Shown here: piece after piece, positions 25,657 to 34,399 of the stretch
Position numbering within the stretch: position 1 is the stretch's first letter
Layout: each line of letters begins with the position of its first letter
Assembly (NCBI GenBank): GCA_041749275.1
Contig: JBGTBQ010000470.1
Location: 17,050 to 81,049, forward strand
From: JBGTBQ01 sp041749275
GTDB lineage: Bacteria > Acidobacteriota > Blastocatellia > Pyrinomonadales > Pyrinomonadaceae
Length of the DNA: 64,000 nt
Direction: 5' to 3'
Notes under the pieces: model-generated
Database searches by the model: none
Told to the model about the DNA's origin: nothing
What the model saw: only the letters and a program-made list of their open reading frames with translations
Translations under genes and position numbers: made by a program

Positions 25657-27209
25657 TGTTTACTTACTCGTCAAAGAAACTTTTCGCGCTCTGTCTCGTC
25701 TTCATTTCCCCATTTCTCTTTACGCAAGCGACATCGGCCCAGACCCCGGCGGCGCGGACAGAGCCGAGCGCGAGACAAGTCACCACCTCCGTCTTAATTC
25801 GCTGGGAAGGAAAGGCGGGCATCGAGCGTTATCGCCTGCAAGTAGCGACCGACGCGGGTTTCAACGACATCGTCTTCGATCAGGCCGTCGTCGGGCGTCA
25901 GCATCACGTGAAGGGTCTGTCGGCAGGCAGGTATTTCTGGCGGATCGCCCCAGCCGCGAAGGAGACGGGGTCGTTCTCGCAACCGGCGCCGGTCGAAATA
26001 AAAGCGGAGAGCGAAGTCGAGGTGGCCGGCGTTGTCATGCCCGCCGAGCTGGGCGGTTGGCGCACCGCGACCGGCGAAGTCTTAAGACCCGTCCCGGCGA
26101 AGCTTCGTGCGGGAGCCATCATTGATCTCGTGGGAGTGAACAGAGAGGGGACGATCTATGCCATTGACGGCGCCAACGGCATCGCCCTCTGGACATCTCG
26201 CTATCGGCCAACCGCGCGCGGGGAAACAGGCAAAGCCGGTGGGGACGGTTCGCGGTTCGCGCCCGTTATTCTCGAACGTCAGGAGATGGCCGCAAGCGTC
26301 GTCGTGGCTTACGATGGCGGCGTCCGCGCGTTGCGGGCAGAGACGGGGAGAGAAATCTGGCGGGCCGGCCTTGAAGGGCAACCGCTGGGCGCGGCTACTG
26401 GCGATTTGAACTCGGACGCGGCGCCGGAAATTGTAGTCGTGACAAGTGGCCCACACAAATTCTATGTGCTCGACGGCGCCACGGGCCGCATCCTCGCCGA
26501 CAAAAAACTTGACTTCGAGGTCGTCGGGAATCCTTTCCCACTCACGAACAGTGTGGCGATTGCACTGACCGACGGCACGGTCGAAGTGCGCGGCGCGGAT
26601 GGGAACGTCGTCCGCAGCGCGAAATTGGGTTCGGCGGCGACGACGGCCCCGCTCGTCGTGCGGAGGAATGAACTTTCCTTGATGGTGGTCGGCTCGCGCG
26701 AAGGTTTGATGGCCTTGACCCTCGACGACTTGAAATTGATGGGGCGGATTGTTCCTGAAGATGATGTCGTGCGCGGGACGCTGACCGCCGCCGATCTGGA
26801 TAACGATGGAGCCACGGAAATCATTATGGTCACGCAGCGCGGGCGCGTGGCGCTGGTGAGCACGGTTGACGGAAATGTGAAGTGGTACGCCGAGGGCGCG
26901 ACGGACGCCGAGTCCGCCGTCTTCGCCGATGTCAACGCCGACGGCGTGCTCGACGTGATTGTGCCCGGCGGCTCCGCTTTCGCGGTCGGTTACTCAGGCC
27001 GCGACGGTTCCCTGATCTGGAAAGTTGAAGAGCAGGGGAGGCAACCTCAAACCGTTGGCGCGGGCGAACTACAGGCGCGGGCGCTGGTCGCCACACCTTC
27101 CCTGAACGGAGGCGGAATCATCGTCGGGAGCGACCCTTCACGCACAGGGCTGCGCGCGGTCGAACTCCCGAAAGGCGCGATCAAAAAGGCAGTAGCCAGT
27201 AGCCAGTAG
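25653..27209 (+). CDS. Secreted FG-GAP/PQQ-like beta-propeller protein with Fn3-like domain
   Basis: A 518-residue exported protein with a signal peptide (about 1-29, ending TSAQ). Residues 45-115 look like a fibronectin type III-like module (VLIRWEGKAGIERYRLQVATD...GRYFWRIAP). The rest consists of beta-propeller blades with calcium-binding FG-GAP-like loops: GDLNSDAAPEIVVVTSG, AADLDNDGATEIIMVTQRG and ADVNADGVLDVIVPGG. Such proteins act in adhesion or as scaffolds and are not enzymes by themselves. It overlaps the response regulator by four bases (ATGA), an unusual partnership. The C-terminus KKAVASSQ is encoded by a short repeat. Confidence 0.75.
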   Translation: MMFTYSSKKLFALCLVFISPFLFTQATSAQTPAARTEPSARQVTTSVLIRWEGKAGIERYRLQVATDAGFNDIVFDQAVVGRQHHVKGLSAGRYFWRIAPAAKETGSFSQPAPVEIKAESEVEVAGVVMPAELGGWRTATGEVLRPVPAKLRAGAIIDLVGVNREGTIYAIDGANGIALWTSRYRPTARGETGKAGGDGSRFAPVILERQEMAASVVVAYDGGVRALRAETGREIWRAGLEGQPLGAATGDLNSDAAPEIVVVTSGPHKFYVLDGATGRILADKKLDFEVVGNPFPLTNSVAIALTDGTVEVRGADGNVVRSAKLGSAATTAPLVVRRNELSLMVVGSREGLMALTLDDLKLMGRIVPEDDVVRGTLTAADLDNDGATEIIMVTQRGRVALVSTVDGNVKWYAEGATDAESAVFADVNADGVLDVIVPGGSAFAVGYSGRDGSLIWKVEEQGRQPQTVGAGELQARALVATPSLNGGGIIVGSDPSRTGLRAVELPKGAIKKAVASSQ

Positions 27210-27292
27210 TCGCCTCGTTAAGCGCATCGGTATTTTTAAAGATGACTGTTCCGCTCACAAAGTTTTTCTACTGACCACTGGCTCCCCCTACT

Positions 27293-27445
27293 ATGATCTG
27301 GCTCATCGTCGTCGCACTCTTCACGGCTTGGTTCGTCGGGAAATTCATTCTCGGCAAAGAAGGCTTCATCCACCTCTTCCTGTTCTGCGCGATTGCCACT
27401 GCCGTAGTGCAATTCGTCCACGACCGCCGCGCCGCGCGACAATAA
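27293..27445 (+). CDS. lmo0937-like mini membrane protein (50 aa)
   Basis: A 50-residue open frame: MIWLIVVALFTAWFVGKFI, a short GKEGFIHLFLF turn, a second hydrophobic helix and a basic end DRRAARQ. This follows the same plan as the protein at 3349-3495 (MLWTILVVLLILWLLGF ... FVHLLL ... GRR), including W3, the Gly near 15-20 and the H-L pair. It therefore probably belongs to the same lmo0937/DUF5670-like group, though it lacks the Gly-rich turn. No good ribosome binding site is visible, which lowers confidence. Confidence 0.5.
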   Translation: MIWLIVVALFTAWFVGKFILGKEGFIHLFLFCAIATAVVQFVHDRRAARQ

Positions 27446-27893
27446 AGACAAGTCAATGACAGGTGACAGGCGGGCAACGCCTTACTGCGCTACCTTTGGA
27501 ATAATCTATTTCGACGTGCGCGACCCCGACGGCATGGCGCGTTAGCACTCGAAGGGATAAGCCTACCCCTGACAGGCTGAACCCCGTTTCCGCCACCTTT
27601 GGCGACCCACCCCGGCCATTTAAAATGCGTATCCACGGATGAGTTGCCAGAGCCTCCCCAGTGGGCGCAACTGAAGCTGTGCGTTGTATTCTTCTACGCT
27701 TCGATGGTTGCGGCGAAACCCGCAACCAGTCCAAACTATAGCGTATCCCCACAATTCGGAGGTTTCCGGTGTCAAAGCGGCAACAGCGTGGGGCGGTCGG
27801 AGCATCAATCATTCGACAAAAGTTTTTCGCGGCCCCGCGCGGCATATCCCCGGAACGCTGCATCAGTAGTGTACGGACTATGGAGCAAAAATA
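27446..27893. other. Intergenic stretch before the OmpA-like gene
   Basis: About 450 bases without a supported gene. Several short open frames exist on both strands but none has a ribosome binding site or family resemblance. The promoter of the OmpA-like gene must be here; I could not pinpoint it. Confidence 0.5.
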
Positions 27894-29492
27894 ATGAAAA
27901 ACAATAGCACTCCTTCTCTTTCCCGGTCGGTGTTACTGCCGGTACTGGCTTTCCTCGTCTGCGCTCTGACCGTGAACGGTCAAAGCGACTTGCGCCGCGA
28001 GACGGTTGCGATTACCTACCCGCTCGAGCAATCGGTCACGGTTAAGTTTCGCGGGACGACGCGGCTGCCGAGACTGAGCGGCGAGGCGAAGGTGAAGCGG
28101 ACGGGGCGTCGCAATACGCGCGTCGAGTTGGAGATCAGAGACCTGCCACGCGCGCTCGAACTCGGAGAGGTCTACACGACTTACGTTCTCTGGGCTATCT
28201 CGCCTGAAGGCCGCGCCGATAATCTGGGCGAGATTAAAAGGAGTGGCAGCTTCATCGTCAACACGAAGATTGACGTGACGACTCCGCTCCAAAATTTTGC
28301 ACTGCTCGTTACCGCCGAGCCGCATTTCCTCGTCCGCGGCCCCAGCCGCATGGTCGTCCTCGAAAATCTTCCTCCGCGCGACCCCGGCGACGCACAGATT
28401 GCCACCGCCACCGTTCAGTACATCGGCAACTCCAGCGATTATTTTAACAATCCACGCATCCCTGATCTGGCGGATCGTGATTACATCAAAACGCCCATCT
28501 CGCTTTTGGGCGCGCGGCAAGCGGTCAATCTCGCGCGTTTTGGGGGCGCGGCGCGCGACGCGGCCAATGAGTTGAACAGGGCGACGGAACAACTCGAAAA
28601 GGCTGAAAACGCATGGCGGCTGGGCCAGTCGGAATCGGAGGTTGACGCCGAGGCGCGACAGGCGACGAGCTTTGCCGTGAGGGCTGAGGAAGAAGCCGAA
28701 GTCCGCGCCGCCGCACGTAAGCGGCGCGAAGAGATTGCACGGCGCGACGCGGCGGTGCGCGAGGCTGAAAAAACCGCTTCCGCTTCGACCCAGCAGGTTC
28801 AGGAACTGCGCGAGGCTCTCCGCAAAGAAGAGCACGCGAGAGAGGTGGCGGAGCGCGACGCGCTTAATGCCAACCAGCAGCTCCGAGAACTGCGTTCGGA
28901 AGTGGCGCGCTTGCGTGAAGAGATTCGTGCGACACGCGACGAGTCCGAGGAGGCTAAAGTCAGACTGGCGCGGATGGAGGGAGAGCGCAGCGCCGAGCGG
29001 TCGCGTCTCGCCGCAGAGCAGCGCGCCGCGAAACAACGCGACGCCCTCATCATGCTGAAATCGAACCTCGCGCGATTTGGAGCCGTCCGCGAGACCGCGC
29101 AAGGGATCGTGCTGGTTCTACCCGATGCGCTCTGGGCGGGCGCGCGCGCGGTTGAATTGACGCCGAAGGCGGCGGCCACGACCGTTGACCCGCTCGCCGC
29201 GCTGCTGGCGAACAATCCAGACCTGCGGATCACCATCGAAGCTTTTTCTGACAGTCGCGGCGACGAAGCTTCGTTGCGGAGGCTGACGCAGGATCGAGCA
29301 GAGTCGTTGGCGGGACACTTGGTTTCGGCGGGCGTTGACGGTGGGCGCATCCGTGCCGCTGGCATGGGCATCTCCAACCCGGTCGCCGCAAACACGACGA
29401 ACGCGGGGCGTCTCAGAAACCGGCGCATCGAGATCACGCTCTCACCCACCGCGCCGGGTGATGCGGCTTCGAACGACGGCACACAGAACTGA
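27894..29492 (+). CDS. OmpA-like peptidoglycan-binding protein with coiled coil
   Basis: A 532-residue exported protein. The signal peptide is about 1-29 (ending VNGQS). The first 200 residues are a beta-rich domain of unknown type. Residues about 230-385 are a long charged coiled coil (heptads of E, R, A, L), and the C-terminal domain (about 390-520) is OmpA-like: LRITIEAFSDSRGDEASLRRLTQDRAESLAGHL...IRAAGMGISNPVAANTTNAGRLRNRRIEITLS. The last motif, with N-x-x-G-R-x-x-N-R-R-(I/V)-E, binds diaminopimelate in peptidoglycan. It likely links the outer membrane or periplasmic structures to the wall. A hairpin follows at 29546-29581. Confidence 0.82.
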   Translation: MKNNSTPSLSRSVLLPVLAFLVCALTVNGQSDLRRETVAITYPLEQSVTVKFRGTTRLPRLSGEAKVKRTGRRNTRVELEIRDLPRALELGEVYTTYVLWAISPEGRADNLGEIKRSGSFIVNTKIDVTTPLQNFALLVTAEPHFLVRGPSRMVVLENLPPRDPGDAQIATATVQYIGNSSDYFNNPRIPDLADRDYIKTPISLLGARQAVNLARFGGAARDAANELNRATEQLEKAENAWRLGQSESEVDAEARQATSFAVRAEEEAEVRAAARKRREEIARRDAAVREAEKTASASTQQVQELREALRKEEHAREVAERDALNANQQLRELRSEVARLREEIRATRDESEEAKVRLARMEGERSAERSRLAAEQRAAKQRDALIMLKSNLARFGAVRETAQGIVLVLPDALWAGARAVELTPKAAATTVDPLAALLANNPDLRITIEAFSDSRGDEASLRRLTQDRAESLAGHLVSAGVDGGRIRAAGMGISNPVAANTTNAGRLRNRRIEITLSPTAPGDAASNDGTQN

Positions 29493-29545
29493 AGTGCAAG
29501 GAAGCAGACGGCGGGAGCGCGAGACAGGCCAAGAGATTTCGCTTT

Positions 29546-29581
29546 GAAATCTCGTAACACAAATCTCAATTACGAGATTTC
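29546..29581 (+). terminator. 12-bp hairpin after the OmpA-like gene
   Basis: GAAATCTCGTAA at 29546-29557 pairs perfectly with 29570-29581 around a 12-nt loop and is followed by CTTTCC. It is a likely terminator. Confidence 0.6.
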
Positions 29582-29628
29582 TTTCCTGCCCCGCGCTCTC
29601 GCCGTCTGCTTCTTTACCGCCTGCTCGC

Positions 29629-29670
29629 GCGGCCCGTTGATGAGGTAGAATGAACTCATCAACGGGCCGC
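29629..29670 (+). terminator. 16-bp hairpin just upstream of the histidine kinase gene
   Basis: GCGGCCCGTTGATGAG at 29629-29644 pairs perfectly with 29655-29670, with a 10-nt loop and a T-rich tail (TTCTCTTTAT). It ends 14 bases before the kinase ATG. It is either a second terminator or a leader hairpin that would cover the ribosome binding region. Confidence 0.55.
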
Positions 29671-29684
29671 TTCTCTTTATCGCC

Positions 29685-31895
29685 ATGACACCGCTCGAAG
29701 TCATACAACTCATCGGCTACAGCACGGCGGCGGGGCTGCATCTTTGGATTGGCGCGATGCTCGTCCGTCGCCGTAGCGAAATCGGCGTCATCGAACGAGT
29801 CCTCACTATTCTCGCCTTCGCCATCGGCGTCTGGCACGCCTCAAACCTCTTCGTCGAGTTGCATACGATGCTGGGACTCGCGGAAGGAACGTGGGAGACC
29901 GTGCTGCGCGTCGCTGACACGCTCGCGGTGGCGAGTGTGACGCTCACCTATTCTTTGCTGCTCCACGTTCACCTGCACCTCTGGGCTAAGGCACGTCATC
30001 GTCCGCTCAACCGGACGGAGCGGATACGTGTCTATCTTTCCTATATCCCGCTGGTGTTTTTAACTTACGCGGTCACGACGCTCTGGAGGGGTGGCTATGC
30101 GCCGATGTTCGAGAAGCTCTCGAATCTACTCCTGCCATTCGCGCTGTGGGCCGCTTACGTGCTGATTCTGGTCGCCGTCACGGATATCCTCATCGCACAA
30201 CTCTCGGAATCACACAGCGAGCGAAGGTTGATGAGGACGCTTGGGGCCGCTTTCATCGGGATCGCACTATTAATTCTGTTGGTTTACGCGGCGGGCTTTG
30301 GAGAGGGAACGACCGCCGGCACTTATCTGAAAACGTTCGCCAACCTCGGCTCACTCGTCCCGACGGCGCTCCTCGCATACCACATCTATCGTTATCGTTA
30401 TCTCGAATTGATCTTTAAAGAGAGCCTGATTATCGCGGCCTTCGCCATCGTGGTGCTCGCCGTCTACCTTTACGGACTGCGGACGTTTTCGGCATGGGCG
30501 ACCGCGCGATTCGGGCTTCGGGCCGCCGCGATTGAGTCCATACTGATCCTCGCGCTGGTGCTCGTCGCATCACCGTTGCGGCGCTGGCTCGACAACCGCT
30601 TCCGCGAGCTTTTCGAGGAGGAAGCATCGCTCTACCGCGAGGTTGCCGCGCGTATCAGCTCTCACTCTGGTCGGTATCAGCAACTGCCGGACTTACTGCG
30701 ATTCGTCGAAGAGCGAGCCGCCGCCGGACTCGGACTTCGACGGGTCGGACTCATCGCCTTCGACCGCGAGCGCGCCGTGTCCGATAACGACCCCGATGTG
30801 CGAGGCACTTTAAATGACGGTGGCGCGGAAGGTGGTGCGGAAGGTGGTGATGGCTTCAGGCGTCTCACCCAAAGTGAAAATGTTGATTTGGCTTCCGCTG
30901 GCACACTGACCGAGGTATGGGTTGCCGAAGTTTTGAAACGCTTGCGCGAGTTGGATTGGGGGCCGGTCGAAGGAGACCAGTTGATACGCAGTCGCGGCTT
31001 TGAAATCGTCTACCCGTTGAGACGGGAAAATCGAGTGGTGGGGTTGATGTCCGTTGACGCCGCGCCGGATGCACTGACTTACGACGTGCGCGCCGTGCTG
31101 GGGATGCTGGCGGGACAAGTGGCGACGGCCATCGAAGACTGTATGCTGGTCGAAAAAAATGTACGGCTTGAGAGACGTGTAGCGCAGGGAGAAAGACTGG
31201 CGGCGCTCGGACAGATGGCCGCCACCGTCGCGCATGAGATCAGGAATCCGCTCTCAGCTATCAAGTCAATCACGCAGGTCATGCGCGAGGACGAACACAT
31301 CAGAGGCGAATACTCGCGCGACCTCGACCTGATCGTCGGCGAGACCGACCGGTTGAGTCGCAGCGTGACGCAGATGCTCAGTTTCGCGCGCAGTGCGCCG
31401 CAGACCGAGACCTCACAGCGTGTCGGCGAACTCGTCGGGAATATCGTCCGGCTCTTCCGCGCCGAAGCCGTTGAGCGTAACATCCGCCTCGAAGAAAATC
31501 TTGGCGACGAGCGGCTTGAGATTGACGGCGCAAGTGCCGCCGCGGTTCGGGACGCGATTTCCAATCTGCTCCACAACGCGCTACAGGCGACGCCGGATGG
31601 TGGTCGGATCACCGTCAGCGTTAAAAACGAGGGGCGACAGGCAGTGCTCGTAGTCGAGGACACAGGTCCCGGCATCGCGCCGGAACAGCGCGAGCGCATC
31701 TGGGAGCCGTTCTTCACCACCAAGCAGCGGGGGACGGGGCTGGGGCTTGCCATCGTCCGCAAGCGCATCGAAGAAGTAGGCGGGATGGCCCGCCTCGCAC
31801 ATTCCTCGAACGGCTCCGGAGCGCATTTTGAATTGACGATACCGTTGCGGACATCGGTTGATCCGAATCCGGCTCATCCGGCTCATCCGGCATGA
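29685..31895 (+). CDS. Membrane sensor histidine kinase with GAF domain
   Basis: A 736-residue kinase. The first 310 residues contain about ten hydrophobic segments forming a membrane sensor module, similar in layout to the N-terminal region of PrsK-type kinases. A GAF domain follows (about 330-490, RVGLIAFDRERAVSDND...RGFEIVYPLRRENRVVGLMSVDA). The dimerisation domain has the phosphorylated His in VAHEIRNPLSAIKSI (near residue 517). The catalytic domain has NLLHNALQATPDGG (N box), VEDTGPGIAP (G1), and GTGLGLAIVRKRIEE (G2). It is coupled to an NtrC-type regulator that follows, so the pair forms a two-component system. The C-terminal tail has a PAHPAHPA repeat. Confidence 0.9.
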   Translation: MTPLEVIQLIGYSTAAGLHLWIGAMLVRRRSEIGVIERVLTILAFAIGVWHASNLFVELHTMLGLAEGTWETVLRVADTLAVASVTLTYSLLLHVHLHLWAKARHRPLNRTERIRVYLSYIPLVFLTYAVTTLWRGGYAPMFEKLSNLLLPFALWAAYVLILVAVTDILIAQLSESHSERRLMRTLGAAFIGIALLILLVYAAGFGEGTTAGTYLKTFANLGSLVPTALLAYHIYRYRYLELIFKESLIIAAFAIVVLAVYLYGLRTFSAWATARFGLRAAAIESILILALVLVASPLRRWLDNRFRELFEEEASLYREVAARISSHSGRYQQLPDLLRFVEERAAAGLGLRRVGLIAFDRERAVSDNDPDVRGTLNDGGAEGGAEGGDGFRRLTQSENVDLASAGTLTEVWVAEVLKRLRELDWGPVEGDQLIRSRGFEIVYPLRRENRVVGLMSVDAAPDALTYDVRAVLGMLAGQVATAIEDCMLVEKNVRLERRVAQGERLAALGQMAATVAHEIRNPLSAIKSITQVMREDEHIRGEYSRDLDLIVGETDRLSRSVTQMLSFARSAPQTETSQRVGELVGNIVRLFRAEAVERNIRLEENLGDERLEIDGASAAAVRDAISNLLHNALQATPDGGRITVSVKNEGRQAVLVVEDTGPGIAPEQRERIWEPFFTTKQRGTGLGLAIVRKRIEEVGGMARLAHSSNGSGAHFELTIPLRTSVDPNPAHPAHPA

Positions 31896-31927
31896 ACCCG
31901 ATGGCACGGCGGGTACTCGGGAAAAGT

Positions 31928-33400
31928 ATGGAAACGACAAAAAAGAACGAGGAGAAGTGGCACGTCCTGATCGTGGATGATGAAGAGGCGGCGCGCTACG
32001 GCATCCGACGGGCGCTCTCCAATTTCAGCTTCGATCTTTCGGAAGCGGGCAGCGTCGAAGCCGCGCGTCCCTTTATTTCGTCGAAGCAGCCCGACCTCGT
32101 ACTGCTCGACGTTAATTTGCCCGGCCAGAGTGGGATCGAATTTTTGCGCGAGCTGGCGGCGGGTGAGAACGCCCCGCTCGTGATTTTGATTACGGCTTAC
32201 GGCTCGGAGCGCATGGCGGTCGAGGCCATCAGAACGGGCGCATACGATTATCTTTCGAAGCCTTTCGATGTGGACGAGTTGAGACTCGTTGTCAAGAACG
32301 CGCTTGAAACTGTTGGCCTGCGGCGTGAAAACAAGAACCTCCGCAAGCGGATCGAACTTGAAAGTGAGCGGAGGGGGTCGCTGCTCGGTGATTCGGAAGC
32401 CATCGGACGGGTGCGCTCAATTATCGAAAAAGTGGCGGAGACGGACGCGACCGTCCTCGTCCGCGGAGAGTCTGGGACGGGCAAGGAACTCGTCGCGCGC
32501 GAACTACACGAACGCAACACGGAGCGGCGGCGCGGCAACTTTGTCGCGGTCAATTGCGCCGCACTCCCTTCGGAACTCATCGAGTCGGAGTTGTTCGGAC
32601 ATGAGAAGGGCGCTTTTACGGGGGCGGCCACGCGCCGCCGTGGAAAATTCGAGCAGGCTGACGGCGGCACGCTCTTCCTCGACGAGATTGGAGACATGAG
32701 CGCGACGGTGCAGGCCAAACTCCTGCGTGCGCTCGAAGAACGGCGCATCGAGAGGCTCGGCGGCTCCGACTCAATCCCGGTGGATGTGCGAATCGTAAGC
32801 GCGACGCACCGGCCTCTCGAACAGGAGATCGAGCGCGGGAATTTTCGCGCCGACCTTTTTTACCGGCTTCAGGTTGTCACGATTGAAATTGCGCCCTTGC
32901 GCGAACGCAGAGAGGACATCCCGGCCCTCGCGGAAGCTTTCGCGCGGCAGGTCGCCGAACGTTATCACGTTCCTCAACGCACGATATCCTCGGCGGCTTT
33001 GCGGCGTTTGATCGAGTATAGCTGGCCGGGTAATATACGCGAGCTTCGCAACACGATGGAGCGCGCTATGATCCTCGCCGATGGTGACGAGTTGAACGCG
33101 CTCGACCTCCCGGAAGAAGTCTCAGGTGTCGCACGGCCCCGGAAAGCTGATTCGGCTCCGCCTGAAGAGGGCGACGCCTTATACGTGCCGTTCACCGCTG
33201 ATTTCAGAGAAGACAGGCGCGAATTCGAACGCAGATACATCGCGCGCTGTCTCGAAGAGTCGGGTGGCAACGTCACAAAGGCGGCGGCGGTGCTCGGCAT
33301 GCACCGGCAGTCGCTCCAGCACAAGCTGCGTGAGTTGGGGCTGGCGCGACGATATATCGCCGTCGGCGGCGAAGACGTGCACGAAAACTCCGAAGAGTGA
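31928..33400 (+). CDS. NtrC-type sigma-54-dependent response regulator
   Basis: About 490 residues from the ATG at 31928 (GGGAAAAG before it); an in-frame ATG at 31892 overlaps the kinase stop and is also possible. The receiver has IVDDEE and the phosphoacceptor Asp in DLVLLDVNLPGQSG. The AAA+ domain has Walker A GESGTGKEL, the sigma-54 contact loop GAFTGA (EKGAFTGAATRRRG), and Walker B GGTLFLDEIGDM. A Fis-type helix-turn-helix closes it (GGNVTKAAAVLGMHRQSLQHKLRELGL). It therefore activates sigma-54 promoters on signals from the adjoining kinase. Architecture and gene order resemble the PrsK-PrsR pair, but the target genes are unknown. Confidence 0.9.
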   Translation: METTKKNEEKWHVLIVDDEEAARYGIRRALSNFSFDLSEAGSVEAARPFISSKQPDLVLLDVNLPGQSGIEFLRELAAGENAPLVILITAYGSERMAVEAIRTGAYDYLSKPFDVDELRLVVKNALETVGLRRENKNLRKRIELESERRGSLLGDSEAIGRVRSIIEKVAETDATVLVRGESGTGKELVARELHERNTERRRGNFVAVNCAALPSELIESELFGHEKGAFTGAATRRRGKFEQADGGTLFLDEIGDMSATVQAKLLRALEERRIERLGGSDSIPVDVRIVSATHRPLEQEIERGNFRADLFYRLQVVTIEIAPLRERREDIPALAEAFARQVAERYHVPQRTISSAALRRLIEYSWPGNIRELRNTMERAMILADGDELNALDLPEEVSGVARPRKADSAPPEEGDALYVPFTADFREDRREFERRYIARCLEESGGNVTKAAAVLGMHRQSLQHKLRELGLARRYIAVGGEDVHENSEE

Positions 33401-33497
33401 GCGTCGGAGTTTACCGGGTTCAGAATCGCGCGCATTGCCTGCCCGCAAACATTAAAGATAAACTCCACTGGTCTGATTACCCTTACGGAGCTGTGTA

Positions 33498-34154
33498 ATG
33501 AAGTCACGCTTTGATGCAATTCTTCAGCCGGAGCAGGCCGCCTACCTCGATAGGTTGCTTCCCGCCAATGTCGGGCTGATTGAGGAGATGGAGCAGTTTG
33601 CCGCCGCGCACCACGTTCCCATCTCCGACCGCGAGGTGGCGAGGTTTCTTGAAATCACTGCGCGGGCGACCGCCGCGCGCCGCGTGTTAGAGATCGGGAT
33701 GGCTATCGGCTATGGGGCCATCCACATCGCGCGGGCGCTCCCCGCGGACGGACTGGTCGTCACTATCGAACCGAATGAGGAGATGATCGCCGCCAGCGAA
33801 AGTTTTCTCAGACGCGCGGGCCTGTTCGAGCGCGTTCGCGTCGAGCGCGGAAAAGCTCTCGAAGTTCTGCCGACATTAAACGAGACGTTCGACCTCGTCT
33901 ATCTCGATGCGGTGAAAGAGGAGTACAGTGACTATCTCGAACACTCATTACCTTTACTGCGGCAGGGCGGGGTTGTCATCGCCGACAATCTCCTCTGGGG
34001 CGGTCTCGTGGCAGGCGACGTTACGCCAGCGGAGAAGGACTCCTCAACACAGGCTTTGCGCGAATTCAACCAGCGTTTCATCCAACATCCACAACTCCTC
34101 TCCGTCGTGTTGCCGGTCGGTGACGGACTCGGCTACGGAGTCAAGATTAGTTGA
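33498..34154 (+). CDS. Class I SAM-dependent O-methyltransferase
   Basis: A 218-residue methyltransferase of the catechol O-methyltransferase / YrrM type. SAM-binding motif I is RVLEIGMAIGYGAIHIARAL, the acidic residue after strand 2 is in VVTIEPNEEM, and FDLVYLDAVKEEYSDYLEHSLPLLRQGGVVIADNLLWGG carries the metal-binding Asp and Asn pair of the family. A GGAG ribosome binding site precedes the ATG. It may modify a small hydroxylated molecule or a tRNA. Its stop overlaps the truncated APS-kinase-like frame, and it lies at the left border of the RiPP-like locus, but whether it belongs to that locus is unclear. Confidence 0.87.
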   Translation: MKSRFDAILQPEQAAYLDRLLPANVGLIEEMEQFAAAHHVPISDREVARFLEITARATAARRVLEIGMAIGYGAIHIARALPADGLVVTIEPNEEMIAASESFLRRAGLFERVRVERGKALEVLPTLNETFDLVYLDAVKEEYSDYLEHSLPLLRQGGVVIADNLLWGGLVAGDVTPAEKDSSTQALREFNQRFIQHPQLLSVVLPVGDGLGYGVKIS

Positions 34155-34378
34155 AACAATGGTCTACGCGATCCGCAGTCTCCGAGATTCTCGCCGAAGC
34201 TTACCCGCCACTTCATAAACAGGGGTTCTGTGTTTGGTTCACGGGCTTGACCCGCTCCGGTAAATCAACCACGGCGGAGTTGCACACCATCCTCTTGAAA
34301 CATGCGAGCGGTGAGATTCAAAGGGGATGTACGATAAGGCGCGGCATGGGGAGAGGTTACATAAAAATCGCGGAGTAG
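34151..34378 (+). pseudogene. Truncated APS-kinase-like remnant
   Basis: A 75-residue frame starting at a TTG that overlaps the methyltransferase stop. Residues about 26-45 read GFCVWFTGLTRSGKSTTAEL, closely matching the N-terminal P-loop block of adenylylsulfate kinase (CysC: V-W-x-T-G-L-x-G-x-G-K-S-T), with TRSGKST replacing the usual SGAGKST. After LHTILLKHASGEIQRG similarity ends and no later part of the kinase is present; a full enzyme would be about 200 residues. It is best read as a decayed gene. Its interest is that APS kinase makes PAPS, the donor for the sulfotransferase-like protein at 39593-40654 in the same locus. Confidence 0.6.
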
Positions 34379-34399
34379 CTTGAGTGAGCGCAAAGTTGA

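Noticed and set aside
27185..27212. GTAGCCAGTAGCCAGTAG repeat as a functional element
   Set aside because: A short run of two to three units at the end of a coding frame; too little to support a function.
27933..29102. 389-residue minus-strand frame antisense to the OmpA-like gene
   Set aside because: Mirror of the coiled-coil coding sequence; no family resemblance and no start signal.
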